Position numbers and translations under genes: made by a program. DNA of 64,000 bases from Haematospirillum jordaniae (GTDB taxonomy: Bacteria > Pseudomonadota > Alphaproteobacteria > Rhodospirillales > Rhodospirillaceae). The stretch spans positions 2,067,543 to 2,131,542 of the forward strand of contig NZ_CP014525.1 of NCBI RefSeq assembly GCF_001611975.1. Reading direction: 5' to 3'. Shown here in pieces: positions 45,248-54,392 of this stretch; the first letter of the stretch is position 1; each line of letters starts with the position of its first letter. Below the pieces are notes generated by a model that had not been told where the DNA came from, did not search any database, and was given only the letters and a program-made list of their open reading frames with translations.

Positions 45248-45987
45248 GACGGACTTGGCAAAAGGAGGGAGGGAACATGTGGCGGCGGTAACAGAAACAA
45301 TCTGTGCAGAAGCTCAAACCCCTCGTACGAACGTGATGGAGATGCATCACTATCCATATGAAGGTCACGGTCACGCACCATGATCCGGCTTGGATCCGGA
45401 ATGTCCTGTATGCTGTCCGGCAAGGAATCCAGCGTTGCCTGCCTTATGACAAGCATGACACGGCGCAATGCTGCCATCCCATGTTTCATGGCTTTGTAAT
45501 CGTCTGGCTGGTCCACCGGAACATCATGCAAAGCATAGACCGTGCCCCATAGACCAGCCTCCACCTTCCCCAAACGGGCAACAATACGTTGAAGTACACG
45601 CACATCCGCATGCGGAGCTGCTGTACGAACTGCGGCCAGAACATCCGCCGTATGGCGTCCTTCTGAAGCAGCAAGCGCAGCAGCCAGAACGGCTGCTGCC
45701 AAGCGATTCTGCTGTTCGGGTGAGGCACGCATAACAGCGGCGCTGGAAACCGGAGCAGCCAGCCATGGCGCCAGACGTACGACTAGGGCAACTAGGTCAG
45801 GCCCCAATTCGGGGGCCTGCTCCGACAAAGTCAGGACAGAGTCCAGAACGGCGGTATCATCTCCAGCCTCAACGGCCTTTAGGATCGTCGCGTACCCCGG
45901 CACAGGAGCAGAGCGAACCGGTTGAACAGGTACGAACAGAAGGAAAACCAAACAAACAGCCTTCCAGAGTCCCCTGTAACAAGACAC
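45244..45987 (-). CDS. exported hypothetical protein, first gene of the export operon
   Basis: A 247-residue protein with an N-terminal signal (AVCLVFLLFVPVQPVRSAPV). The rest is Ala-rich and helical (NRLAAAVLAAALAASEGRHT, DVRVLQRIVARLGKVE), ending in a Pro-rich tail. I do not recognise a family. The start appears to be GTG 45987. Its stop overlaps the barrel gene ATG as ATGA, so it is the promoter-proximal member of a four-gene operon and probably a periplasmic accessory of polysaccharide export. Confidence 0.6.
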   Translation of the reverse strand: MSCYRGLWKAVCLVFLLFVPVQPVRSAPVPGYATILKAVEAGDDTAVLDSVLTLSEQAPELGPDLVALVVRLAPWLAAPVSSAAVMRASPEQQNRLAAAVLAAALAASEGRHTADVLAAVRTAAPHADVRVLQRIVARLGKVEAGLWGTVYALHDVPVDQPDDYKAMKHGMAALRRVMLVIRQATLDSLPDSIQDIPDPSRIMVRDRDLHMDSDASPSRSYEGFELLHRLFLLPPPHVPSLLLPSPS

Positions 45988-46021
45988 AGCACACTTGCCC
46001 CGGATACGTCAAAAGAACCTT

Positions 46022-46051
46022 TTTATACAAAATGCTCCATATAATATTCAA
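46022..46051 (-). promoter_or_regulatory. predicted promoter of the polysaccharide export operon
   Basis: On the minus strand, TTGAAT (46051-46046) and TATAAA (46027-46022) are separated by 18 bases, 35 bases ahead of the GTG at 45987. The surrounding 40 bases are AT-rich, unlike the neighbouring coding DNA. Confidence 0.5.
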
Positions 46052-46093
46052 TCAAAAGGCATGGCCTGCATCACAAAACAGTGGGGCCAGAGG

Positions 46094-47614
46094 CTAACGC
46101 GCTTCCTGCCCTGCCATAACCTGCTCACGCATGGATCCAAAAACACCAATCATGCCCAATGATGGAACCGGAGACAGGTATGTACCGACAACAACAGCTA
46201 CGGCAGAGAAAGCAAAACCGGGCACCAGTTCATAAAGGCCGAACAACGGGCCCGGAGCAGCACCGAACCATTCGCCATGGCTCCACACAATCACGGTCGC
46301 AGCACCCGTTACCATACCGGCCAGAGCCCCATAGCGTGTCATGGATGGCCACAGCAGGGACAGCAGGACAACAGGACCAAAAGCCGCACCAAAACCAGCC
46401 CAAGCATAACCAACCAGCCCCAGAACACGACTTTGCGGATCACGGGCAATCAAAATCGCTACAACGGCGACAACCAGAACCATAGCACGCCCGACCCAAA
46501 CCAGCTCCGCCTGACTGGCATTTTTGCGCACAAACGGCTTGTACAAATCCTCTGTAAGGGCAGAGGAACACACCAGAAGCTGACAGGACAAGGTACTCAT
46601 GACGGCTGACAGAATAGCCGACAGCAAAACACCTGCTATCCAGGGATTAAAGAGCACCTGTGACAGCTGAATGAAGACGCGCTCCCGGTTCTCGGTAACA
46701 GGGCCGGAAAGACCCGTATGTTCAGCAAAATAGGCTGACCCGAAGAATCCAACGAGGACCGCACCCACCAAGCACAGAATCATCCAGGTCATACCAATAC
46801 GCCGGGCCCTAGGAATGGAGTGAACCGAATCAACGGCCATAAAACGGGCGAGAATATGGGGCTGCCCCATATAACCCAGTCCCCACCCCAGCAGAGAAAC
46901 TATGCCAATAAAGGTCACGTTGCCAAACAGATCCGTAGCCTGCGCATTGACCTGCAGAACCTTGTCGACAGCACTATCCAGTCCGCCCAGCTCTCCGACC
47001 ACAACAAATGGAACCAGCAAGAGTGCCATGATCATCAAGGATGCCTGAATGGTATCCGTCCAGCTGACAGCCAGAAAACCGCCAACTAGAACATAGACGA
47101 TGGTTGCTGCCGCTCCGGCCCAGAGCGCTACTTCGTACGACAGTCCAAATGTTCCTTCAAACAAACGGGCACTGGCGACCATGCCCGATGCACAGTACAT
47201 TGTGAAAAAGAACAGGATGAGTACGGCAGAAATCACCCGCAGGACACGACTGCCATCCTCGAAGCGGGCTGTGAAATAATCCGGCAACGTCAGGGCATTG
47301 TCCGTCAGCTCTGTGTAAACACGCAGCCGCCCGGCAACAACGCCCCAGTTCAGCCAAGCCCCCAGAACCAGCCCAACAACAATCCAGCTTTCTGAAAGTC
47401 CAAAGGCAAAAACGGCACCGGGCAGACCCATCAGAAGCCAACCGCTCATATCCGATGCGCCTGCCGACAGGGCCGTAACAAAAGACCCAAGACTGCGCCC
47501 ACCAAGAATATAATCGGAGAGATTACGTGTATAGCGCCATGCAAAAAAGCCGATGCCAACCGTTAAAAGGAGATAAGCGACAAAAGTCACTGTTGTCGGA
47601 TTTCCGAGACCCAT
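46094..47614 (-). CDS. putP: sodium/proline symporter
   Basis: A 506-residue member of the sodium:solute symporter family with about thirteen membrane helices. The N-terminus VTFVAYLLLTVGIGFFAW and DYILGGRSLGSFVTALSAGA are classic PutP features. Further signatures are SASDMSGWLLMGLPGAVFA-type helix 2 sequence and GWGLGYMGQPHILARFMAVD. It takes up proline with sodium. The start is ATG 47614, with AGGGTG upstream; the open frame to 47710 is rejected. No putA is nearby. Confidence 0.92.
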   Translation of the reverse strand: MGLGNPTTVTFVAYLLLTVGIGFFAWRYTRNLSDYILGGRSLGSFVTALSAGASDMSGWLLMGLPGAVFAFGLSESWIVVGLVLGAWLNWGVVAGRLRVYTELTDNALTLPDYFTARFEDGSRVLRVISAVLILFFFTMYCASGMVASARLFEGTFGLSYEVALWAGAAATIVYVLVGGFLAVSWTDTIQASLMIMALLLVPFVVVGELGGLDSAVDKVLQVNAQATDLFGNVTFIGIVSLLGWGLGYMGQPHILARFMAVDSVHSIPRARRIGMTWMILCLVGAVLVGFFGSAYFAEHTGLSGPVTENRERVFIQLSQVLFNPWIAGVLLSAILSAVMSTLSCQLLVCSSALTEDLYKPFVRKNASQAELVWVGRAMVLVVAVVAILIARDPQSRVLGLVGYAWAGFGAAFGPVVLLSLLWPSMTRYGALAGMVTGAATVIVWSHGEWFGAAPGPLFGLYELVPGFAFSAVAVVVGTYLSPVPSLGMIGVFGSMREQVMAGQEAR

Positions 47615-47803
47615 AGTGCACCCTGCTCTGTTATAAAGCCCCCGGTACATACGTTCCCAAACCCACCAGACGACACACCGGAATGACAAGGGCCGGAACA
47701 TAAAAGCCAAGCCACCGGCATAGACACACTAGGAAAGAGAACAATGTACACATCTTTTTCATTCTCTGAAATCTAGCCCAGGTCATACAATTACGCAATC
47801 AAG

Positions 47804-47824
47804 GGTTCTGATCTTTATAGAACC
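47804..47824. repeat. operator-like palindrome between putP and rluE
   Basis: GGTTCT (47804-47809) and AGAACC (47819-47824) form a 6-bp inverted repeat with a 9-base centre in the 296-base divergent region 47615-47910. The region otherwise shows no gene. Confidence 0.35.
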
Positions 47825-47910
47825 AAGGCGTCCGAAGGCATATCCATGCCAAGTGTATGCTGTTATATATCCTGTTTCCTACGCTGCCTTCCTGCCTCTG
47901 AAGACACATC

Positions 47911-48528
47911 ATGACACGTCCAACTCGTTCAAAAACAATTGCTTTCCACAAACCCTATGGCGTGTTGAGTCAGTTTACACCGGAGGTATCAGGACAAAAG
48001 ACGCTGGCTGATTTTGGCCTTCCTCCCGGGGTATATGCAGCGGGTCGGTTGGATCAGGACAGTGAAGGCCTGCTGATTCTGTCCTCGGATCGTCGGCTTG
48101 TGCACCAGTTGCTGGAACCCAGCCATGCACACCCTCGTATCTATCTGGTACAAGTGGAACGCATTCCGGACGAAGAAGCTCTCACCATGCTCCGCACCGG
48201 AACAGATATAAGGGTGGGGAGCCGGATATACCGAACACGACCGGCCACAGTCGAGTTGATGCCCGAAGGCTTTGATCTGCCGCCAAGGAACCCGCCAGTA
48301 CGTTATCGCAAATCAGTTCCCACCACTTGGCTACGCCTGACGTTAACGGAAGGAAAGAACCGACAGGTCCGCCGGATGACCGCCGCAACGGGATTTCCGA
48401 CCCTGCGCTTGGTACGCGTGCAGGTCGGCCATCTTGCACTCGGTGATCTGCAGCCCGGACAATGGCACACAGTCCAGGCACAGGACATTCTCGGTACAAC
48501 ACCCCTCTCTCCGGACCAGAAAGCATAA
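47911..48528 (+). CDS. rluE: 23S rRNA pseudouridine synthase, RluE type
   Basis: A 205-residue pseudouridine synthase without an N-terminal S4 domain. The start FHKPYGVLSQFT and the catalytic motif AAGRLDQDSEGLLILSSD, with the nucleophilic Asp, match RluE, which modifies U2457 of 23S rRNA. The C-terminal half contains PTTWLRLTLTEGKNRQVRRM and TAATGFPTLRLVRVQVG, also as in RluE. The length is normal. The cobalamin riboswitch and metE follow. Confidence 0.9.
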   Translation: MTRPTRSKTIAFHKPYGVLSQFTPEVSGQKTLADFGLPPGVYAAGRLDQDSEGLLILSSDRRLVHQLLEPSHAHPRIYLVQVERIPDEEALTMLRTGTDIRVGSRIYRTRPATVELMPEGFDLPPRNPPVRYRKSVPTTWLRLTLTEGKNRQVRRMTAATGFPTLRLVRVQVGHLALGDLQPGQWHTVQAQDILGTTPLSPDQKA

Positions 48529-48546
48529 ACATATCTTTATGTCTTG

Positions 48547-48576
48547 TTGACAGTTGTATCACCTCACAATTATCGT
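48547..48576 (+). promoter_or_regulatory. predicted promoter of the metE leader
   Basis: A perfect TTGACA (48547-48552) and TATCGT (48571-48576) are 18 bases apart. The predicted transcript start falls at about 48583, just at the beginning of the riboswitch. Confidence 0.6.
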
Positions 48577-48775
48577 CTTATGGTCGAGGTTCTTCGGGAT
48601 AGCACCCGAAGCTAAGAGGGAATCCGGTGCGTTATCCAACAAATCCGGAGCTGCCCCCGCAACTGTAGGCGAAGAGTAGGCCGTCACTACGTGTCACTGG
48701 GATTATCACATCCCGGGAAGGCCAGACGGCCACAAGGACTCGCAAGCCAGGAGACCTGCCCCGACTTATAACGTC
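48577..48775 (+). ncRNA. cobalamin (adenosylcobalamin/B12) riboswitch
   Basis: The roughly 200-base leader contains the conserved cobalamin riboswitch core: AAGAGGGAATCCGGTG near 48616, GCTGCCCCCGCAACTGTA near 48651 and the B12-box-type element GCCAGGAGACCTGCC near 48746. It precedes metE, the B12-independent methionine synthase, a known target of this aptamer class. When cobalamin is abundant it should switch metE off, leaving the B12-dependent enzyme MetH to act. Confidence 0.93.
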
Positions 48776-48860
48776 CTCGGGCGGGGTGTCCCGGTGGTAC
48801 GCCTGAGGGTGTACGGGTCGCTCTGTACCAGTCGCCTTTCTGCGTGTCCGCTTTACCTTG

Positions 48861-48876
48861 CCCCAACACCATGGGG
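48861..48876 (+). promoter_or_regulatory. possible SD-sequestering hairpin of the metE riboswitch
   Basis: CCCCA (48861-48865) can pair with TGGGG (48872-48876). The right arm is part of the G-run (48873-48877) that forms the ribosome-binding site eight bases before the GTG start. This suggests translational control. It is an inference from pairing only. Confidence 0.42.
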
Positions 48877-48884
48877 GTCAAGCC

Positions 48885-51266
48885 GTGACTGTTTCTTCTC
48901 TTTCTGTAGCAACCCTTGGCATGCCGCGTATCGGTCGGCACAGGGAATTGAAGTTTGCCTTGGAAGACTTCTGGAAAGGCAATATAGCGGAAAGTGCACT
49001 TGTGCACACCGCAACCAAGCTCAAGGCCAGAAACTGGACGCGACAGGTTGAACAAGGCGCAACCATTCTGCCATCAAATGATTTCTCCCTGTATGACCAT
49101 GTCCTTGATACCAGCGCCATGGTTGGTGCCATACCGGAGCGATATGACTGGAAAGGTGGCCCACCGGGACTGACAACATACTTTGCCATGGCTCGCGGAA
49201 CACGTGGCACCGCAGGAAAGGAATGCCACCATGCCTGCAACCCGGCCTATACAGGGGCCGGCATACCAGCCCAGGACATGACAAAGTGGTTTGATACCAA
49301 CTACCATTACATGGTTCCGGAATTCACACCCGGACAACCCTTCCGTCTTTCATGCCTGAAGGCTGTCAACGAGTATCGGGAAGCACGCCTTCTGGGGTAC
49401 AGAACACGACCGGTTCTTCTTGGGCCTGTTACATTCCTCAAACTGGGAAAGAGCACCGATCCCATTGTCTCCCCTCTCCGTAATCTTGATTCATTATTGT
49501 TAGTGTACATTGATCTTCTGACACGCTTGTCACTTGAAGGAGCGGACTGGATCCAGATCGACGAACCCTGCCTGATTACCGATCTGGATGACGAAGCCCG
49601 AACCGCATTGCAAACAACATATCAGGCTTTTGCACGCGCCTTGCCCAATCTGAATATCATGTTAACCACATGGTTTGGCGGACTGGGGAACAATCTTGAT
49701 CTGGCAACACAGCTCCCCGTAGCTGGACTGCACCTAGATCTGGTGCGTGCCCCGGAACAGCTGCCTGAGGTCATACACAGATCAAGGCGTGAGCAGATCC
49801 TGTCACTGGGGGTCATAGACGGACGCAACGTATGGCGCGCTGATCTGGAGGCCATACTGGATCAGCTGGAACCCGTGGTAAAACAGAAAGGTGCAGAGCA
49901 CATTCAACTCGCTCCTTCCTGCTCATTGCTCCACGTGCCGCTGGACATCAGCGTGGAGACTGATCTGGACAGCGATATCAAAAGCTGGCTGTCCTTTGCC
50001 GATCAGAAGATCCACGAGCTAGCGGTTCTGGCAACGGCCCTTGCCCGCGGCAGGGAATCCGTACGTGGCCAGCTGGAGGCTGCATCACTGGCTACCCGTA
50101 CCCGCAAGACTTCAGACAAGATACACTGCAAGACCGTCCAGGACAGGGTCAACGGTATAAAGTCACACATGACCAAACGCAAAAGTCCGTACGCTGTGCG
50201 GGCACCACAGCAACAGAAACACCTTGCCCTCCCTCTCTTTCCGACGACGACGATCGGCTCATTTCCCCAAACCGGGAAAGTCAGGCAGGCGCGATCAGCC
50301 CATAGCAAAGGAATACTGACGACCGAAGACTATGAGCTCTTCCTGAGGAAGGAAACAGAGCGTGTTGTTCGCTGGCAGGAACAAACGGGACTGGATGTTC
50401 TGGTTCACGGCGAGTTTGAACGCAATGACATGGTCCAATATTTCGGGGAGAAATTATCAGGATTTGCCTTCACGCGGCACGGATGGGTGCAGTCTTATGG
50501 CTCGCGTTGCGTCCGTCCTCCCATCCTTTATGGCGATGTATCCCGCCCCGAACCCATGACCGTCAAATGGTGGTCGTGCGCACAGGCTGTCACATCACGC
50601 CCGGTCAAGGGCATGTTGACCGGGCCAGTCACTATCCTGAACTGGTCATTTGTGCGAGACGATATGCCCCGCAGCACGGCTTGCCGCCAGCTGGCGCTGG
50701 CTCTGCGGGACGAAGTGCTTGACCTAGAAAAGGCGGGTGCCCGCATTATCCAGATAGACGAAGCTGCCCTGCGTGAAGGGTTGCCACTACGGCAAACAGA
50801 ATGGAACGCATATCTGGAATGGGCCGTGGGGTGCTTTCATCTGACCTCATCAGGCGTTTCAGACCAGACGCAAATACACACCCATATGTGCTATTCAGAA
50901 TTCAATGACATCATGGAAGCGATCGCAGCCATGGATGCCGATGTTGTATCAATAGAAGCCTCCCGATCAGGCATGGACCTTCTTAAGACTTTCAGGACAT
51001 ACCGCTATCCGAACAGCATTGGCCCGGGCGTTTACGATATTCACTCTCCACGCATTCCGGGAACTGATGAAATTGTCGCACGTCTTGCCATGGCACGACA
51101 GTATCTGCACGATCGACAGCTGTGGGTCAATCCGGACTGCGGCCTGAAAACAAGAGCATGGGATGACATACAGCCTGCCCTACTCAATATGGTAGCAGCC
51201 GCGCGCAAACTGCGCATCAGCCAGAATCATGAACAGCGAAATGTCCAAAGCGCGTTAAGCACATAG
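48885..51266 (+). CDS. metE: cobalamin-independent methionine synthase
   Basis: A 793-residue MetE that transfers a methyl group from methyltetrahydropteroyl-triglutamate to homocysteine. The N-terminal barrel begins TLGMPRIGRHRELKFALED. The C-terminal catalytic barrel has PTTTIGSFPQTGKVRQAR, the zinc ligands in THMCYSEFNDIMEAI and the second Cys in VNPDCGLKTRAWDD. I chose GTG 48885, next to the G-rich ribosome-binding site; the open frame to TTG 48858 lies inside the leader. A linker of about 60 residues between the barrels is slightly longer and more basic than usual. Expression is under the upstream cobalamin riboswitch. Confidence 0.95.
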   Translation: MTVSSLSVATLGMPRIGRHRELKFALEDFWKGNIAESALVHTATKLKARNWTRQVEQGATILPSNDFSLYDHVLDTSAMVGAIPERYDWKGGPPGLTTYFAMARGTRGTAGKECHHACNPAYTGAGIPAQDMTKWFDTNYHYMVPEFTPGQPFRLSCLKAVNEYREARLLGYRTRPVLLGPVTFLKLGKSTDPIVSPLRNLDSLLLVYIDLLTRLSLEGADWIQIDEPCLITDLDDEARTALQTTYQAFARALPNLNIMLTTWFGGLGNNLDLATQLPVAGLHLDLVRAPEQLPEVIHRSRREQILSLGVIDGRNVWRADLEAILDQLEPVVKQKGAEHIQLAPSCSLLHVPLDISVETDLDSDIKSWLSFADQKIHELAVLATALARGRESVRGQLEAASLATRTRKTSDKIHCKTVQDRVNGIKSHMTKRKSPYAVRAPQQQKHLALPLFPTTTIGSFPQTGKVRQARSAHSKGILTTEDYELFLRKETERVVRWQEQTGLDVLVHGEFERNDMVQYFGEKLSGFAFTRHGWVQSYGSRCVRPPILYGDVSRPEPMTVKWWSCAQAVTSRPVKGMLTGPVTILNWSFVRDDMPRSTACRQLALALRDEVLDLEKAGARIIQIDEAALREGLPLRQTEWNAYLEWAVGCFHLTSSGVSDQTQIHTHMCYSEFNDIMEAIAAMDADVVSIEASRSGMDLLKTFRTYRYPNSIGPGVYDIHSPRIPGTDEIVARLAMARQYLHDRQLWVNPDCGLKTRAWDDIQPALLNMVAAARKLRISQNHEQRNVQSALST

Positions 51267-51610
51267 TGCCATACAAGGAGGAAGCCAGTGACCGCAACCT
51301 GGGCAACCAGATAGGGCCAGAGCAAGAAGCCCGATAGAACGGTCATCAGTACTCCATTCCACAGGAACCCGGTCCCGGCTACCATGAAAAAACGTGGCAA
51401 TGTCTCGACATGGGGCCGGGTACTGCGGAACACAATCACACGTCCGGCTCCATAATTCGTCAGGGCACCGCACAGAAAACCGGCAACAGATCCAGAAACA
51501 GGATCAAAAGACAGGAGCTCGACCAAACCGACCAGAACACAATAGTGCACGACAGTACCAAAGCCGCCAGCAACAGCAAACAGCATGAACTGGCGCCAGG
51601 ACAACACCAC
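51227..51610 (-). CDS. GtrA-family membrane protein
   Basis: A 127-residue protein with four membrane helices of the GtrA/DPMS family. The conserved N-terminus QFMLFAVAGGFGTVVHYCVL and the loop with GALTNYGAGRVIVFRS are typical. GtrA proteins are thought to flip a polyprenyl-linked sugar to the periplasm. It is the last of three leftward genes forming a GtrB, GT-C, GtrA set, with three bases between it and the GT-C stop. Its 3' end overlaps metE by 40 bases. The start appears to be GTG. Confidence 0.86.
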   Translation of the reverse strand: MVLSWRQFMLFAVAGGFGTVVHYCVLVGLVELLSFDPVSGSVAGFLCGALTNYGAGRVIVFRSTRPHVETLPRFFMVAGTGFLWNGVLMTVLSGFLLWPYLVAQVAVTGFLLVWHYVLNALWTFRCS

Positions 51611-51613
51611 AGA

Positions 51614-53269
51614 TCACCGAACAATCACAGGATACCCGACCGGGCGCTCCTGCACAGGCCTCAGATCCTTGACCACAGCCAAAGGAACCCCGAGACGGCG
51701 CACCTCGACAACAACATCCCCATCCATGGCCGCATCACACCCCATCTGGGTCGCCGAGACAAAAAAATCAGCCTGCAGCCAATCGGCAACAACGCGAAAT
51801 CCCGGCCCAAGAACAGCATCGGCCTGCACGAGTTCAGCACAAACAGCAACCCGGTATTCTCCACCTGTATCACGAGGTAGAGCATACTGTTGCAGCCCGA
51901 CAAGAGCATCCTTCACACTGCTTGACCAATAGTCCATCTCCCACCGCCCAACAGCACCGGAAAGCCCACCGGCAAGAATGTTGTAACCCACATATCCGTA
52001 GGGATGGATCAGGACCAACGGAACCGCTGACAGCAGACAAACAGCACCGAAAACAGCAAAAAAGAACCTTCTTGCAGCAACAGACGAAACAGCCGCAACA
52101 CGGATACAGACAGTATACAAACCAGCCGCAGAGAGAATGACAAGGGGAGGAACCACAAACAGAAAGTGACGAACACCGTTATACAGCGGCGGGTTTGTTA
52201 TCAAGGCAAGAAGAACGGGACACACCGCAGCCGCCACAACAGGAATCCACAGAATGGATTGCCGCGCCTGTATCAGGGCACGCCAACGGACAGCAAGCAC
52301 CAGAATGCCGCAAAAAAGGCCGAGCAAAACAGGCTCGGACATCTTGACCAGAAGGTAAATCGGCAGGTAGGTCCGCGGGACATCATCGACCTGATAGACG
52401 GTTCCGGACAGGATTGTATCGATCTCGAAAGAAAAATTGGAAAACGCTTTTATGGCAAGCGGAATATGATCGAACTGCTGCACTGACCACGGCCAGAAGA
52501 AAGCCATCAGTACAAACGCAAGACACATTCCGGGAAAAAGGGAGCAGGCCGACCGGAACCAAAACAGAACCCTGTCCCTCCACAAACCGGAACACGAAAC
52601 TCCGCAGAAAAAGATAACCAATGCTGCATAGCAGACCAGAAGCCCCCCCCCGACTCGCAAGCCCAAGGCCAGCCCTGTAGACAGACCGAAACCAAGACCC
52701 AGCGACAAGGGAACCTGCGGCAAGCAGGACACAATCCGCGTCAGGGTATAAACGCCCCAGATCATTGCCGTTGCGAAGGGAATATCCTTGGTGTGGGTAA
52801 ACATGGCCCCCGACCATATCCCGCACAAGGCCAGAAGAGCGATTGCCAGCAACCCCATACGTGGTCCGTATAGATACGTTGCCAGACGACCTGTGCCAAC
52901 CAAGCCAACCACACCAACCAGCCCCGACAGCAGGTGACGCAGATCCCAGATAGAGATAGATGGTACCAGCTTCAGCAGAGCAACCACGGGAAGATCAAAC
53001 GCCCCGCCATAAAGATACAGGTTCCGATAGGAAAACAGGGAGGTATCTGTCAGGCTGGACGCATAATAACGCCACAGCATATCGCCATACGTATGCTGCA
53101 CCAGCTCGTCATTGCTGATTCCATGACGTCGGAATGTTAGAATAACAAAGGCAACCATGCACCAATAAAAAAGAATAGAGAGACGGGACTCCCACGTCCA
53201 CTGCCTTTTGGTCGGTACACCGGTTGCCACACACCGGGCATCAACATTACATCCGCCATCCATCATCAC
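51614..53269 (-). CDS. GT-C glycosyltransferase, integral membrane
   Basis: A 551-residue protein with about eleven to twelve membrane helices. The first periplasmic loop carries RRHGISNDELVQHTYGDML, with the acidic pair usual in GT-C enzymes that use polyprenyl-phosphate sugars. The following text (GAMFTHTKDIPFATAMIWG) resembles the dolichyl-phosphate-mannose transferase superfamily. It would transfer the sugar flipped by GtrA onto a surface glycan. The gene overlaps gtrB at its start (GTGA or TGATG, depending on the start). The acceptor is unknown. Confidence 0.8.
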   Translation of the reverse strand: MMMDGGCNVDARCVATGVPTKRQWTWESRLSILFYWCMVAFVILTFRRHGISNDELVQHTYGDMLWRYYASSLTDTSLFSYRNLYLYGGAFDLPVVALLKLVPSISIWDLRHLLSGLVGVVGLVGTGRLATYLYGPRMGLLAIALLALCGIWSGAMFTHTKDIPFATAMIWGVYTLTRIVSCLPQVPLSLGLGFGLSTGLALGLRVGGGLLVCYAALVIFFCGVSCSGLWRDRVLFWFRSACSLFPGMCLAFVLMAFFWPWSVQQFDHIPLAIKAFSNFSFEIDTILSGTVYQVDDVPRTYLPIYLLVKMSEPVLLGLFCGILVLAVRWRALIQARQSILWIPVVAAAVCPVLLALITNPPLYNGVRHFLFVVPPLVILSAAGLYTVCIRVAAVSSVAARRFFFAVFGAVCLLSAVPLVLIHPYGYVGYNILAGGLSGAVGRWEMDYWSSSVKDALVGLQQYALPRDTGGEYRVAVCAELVQADAVLGPGFRVVADWLQADFFVSATQMGCDAAMDGDVVVEVRRLGVPLAVVKDLRPVQERPVGYPVIVR

Positions 53270-54273
53270 CGGGCGACACCTCTGCCTGCAGGGCGCGCAG
53301 CTTCTGGTTCAGCCTCCGTCTGCTCGGCTACCAGAAACAGGGGGCGCCCCTTCACTTCACGGAAAATCCGCCCGATATACTCCCCCAATACCCCAAGACC
53401 TGTCAGTTGTACCCCAGACAGGAACAGGAGTGATACCATCAATGACGTATATCCCGGCACATCAACCCCCTGAACAAGCGTACGGACAATAAGCCAGCTT
53501 CCGTAGAGCATGGACCCGGCAGCCAGCCCCAATCCCAGCAGGGACCAGACACGCAATGGCATAACCGAGAACGCCGTCAACCCATCAACCGCGTAGCGTA
53601 AAAGACGGAAGAAAGAAAATGTAGAGCACCCACCTGCCCTTGGTTCTGGATCAAAAGGAACAAAGCTCTGCGTAAAGCCGACCCACCCGGTAATACCCTT
53701 CAGAAAGCGGTTACGCTCGGGCAAACTGTTGACGGCTTGTACAACGCGCCGGTCGAACAGTCGAAAATCACCCGCCCCTTCAGGAATTTCAACGTTCGCA
53801 ATACAGCGGAACACCTGATAAAAAAGACGGGATACCAAGCGGCGCAAAGCCGGATCTGTGTCGCGGGAACGCCGCACCGCCGTAACCATACGGGCTCCGG
53901 CTTTCCAGCAAGCAAGCAGTTCTGGTATCAACTCGGGGGGATGTTGCAGATCGGCGTCCATCAGCACAACAGCATCACCGCACGCAGCCTGCAGGCCAGC
54001 TGCTACGGCGGCTTCCTTGCCAAAATTACGCGCCAGACGAATACCACGCACCCGGCCGTCTGCACGGACCAACTCCCGGATTGTGGCGTAACTGCTGTCG
54101 CGACTGCCATCATCCACCATAATAATCTCGTATCGCAGCAATCCGGCACGCTCCAGAACCTCTACCAGACGACGGAACAGAGGCATCAGGGATTCTGATT
54201 CGTTATAGACAGGGATGACAACGGAAAGGAGATATGCTGTTTGTTCTTCAGGACCACTCTGGACATCAGGCAC
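53266..54273 (-). CDS. polyprenyl-phosphate glycosyltransferase (GtrB-like, GT2)
   Basis: A 335-residue GT2 enzyme. The catalytic domain shows LSVVIPVYNESESLMPLF, IIMVDDGSRDSS and VLMDADLQHPPELIPELL (DxD). Two C-terminal membrane helices (SLLGLGLAAGSMLYGSWL, LMVSLLFLSGVQLTGLGVLG) and the ending LGEYIGRIFREVKGRPLFLV are typical of GtrB/DPM1-type proteins. It charges undecaprenyl phosphate with a sugar on the cytoplasmic side. It heads the module with the GT-C and GtrA genes. The start is GTG with AAGG upstream. Confidence 0.9.
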   Translation of the reverse strand: MPDVQSGPEEQTAYLLSVVIPVYNESESLMPLFRRLVEVLERAGLLRYEIIMVDDGSRDSSYATIRELVRADGRVRGIRLARNFGKEAAVAAGLQAACGDAVVLMDADLQHPPELIPELLACWKAGARMVTAVRRSRDTDPALRRLVSRLFYQVFRCIANVEIPEGAGDFRLFDRRVVQAVNSLPERNRFLKGITGWVGFTQSFVPFDPEPRAGGCSTFSFFRLLRYAVDGLTAFSVMPLRVWSLLGLGLAAGSMLYGSWLIVRTLVQGVDVPGYTSLMVSLLFLSGVQLTGLGVLGEYIGRIFREVKGRPLFLVAEQTEAEPEAARPAGRGVAR

Positions 54274-54392
54274 GGCATCACCTTGGATCTTGGGTCAAAG
54301 AACGCATCGGGTACGGGCTTGATTGTGCCCGGAACGATAAGAAGCACTAGGGTCTCCGCTTCATCATGTCTGAGCGGTGACGGAGAATGATC

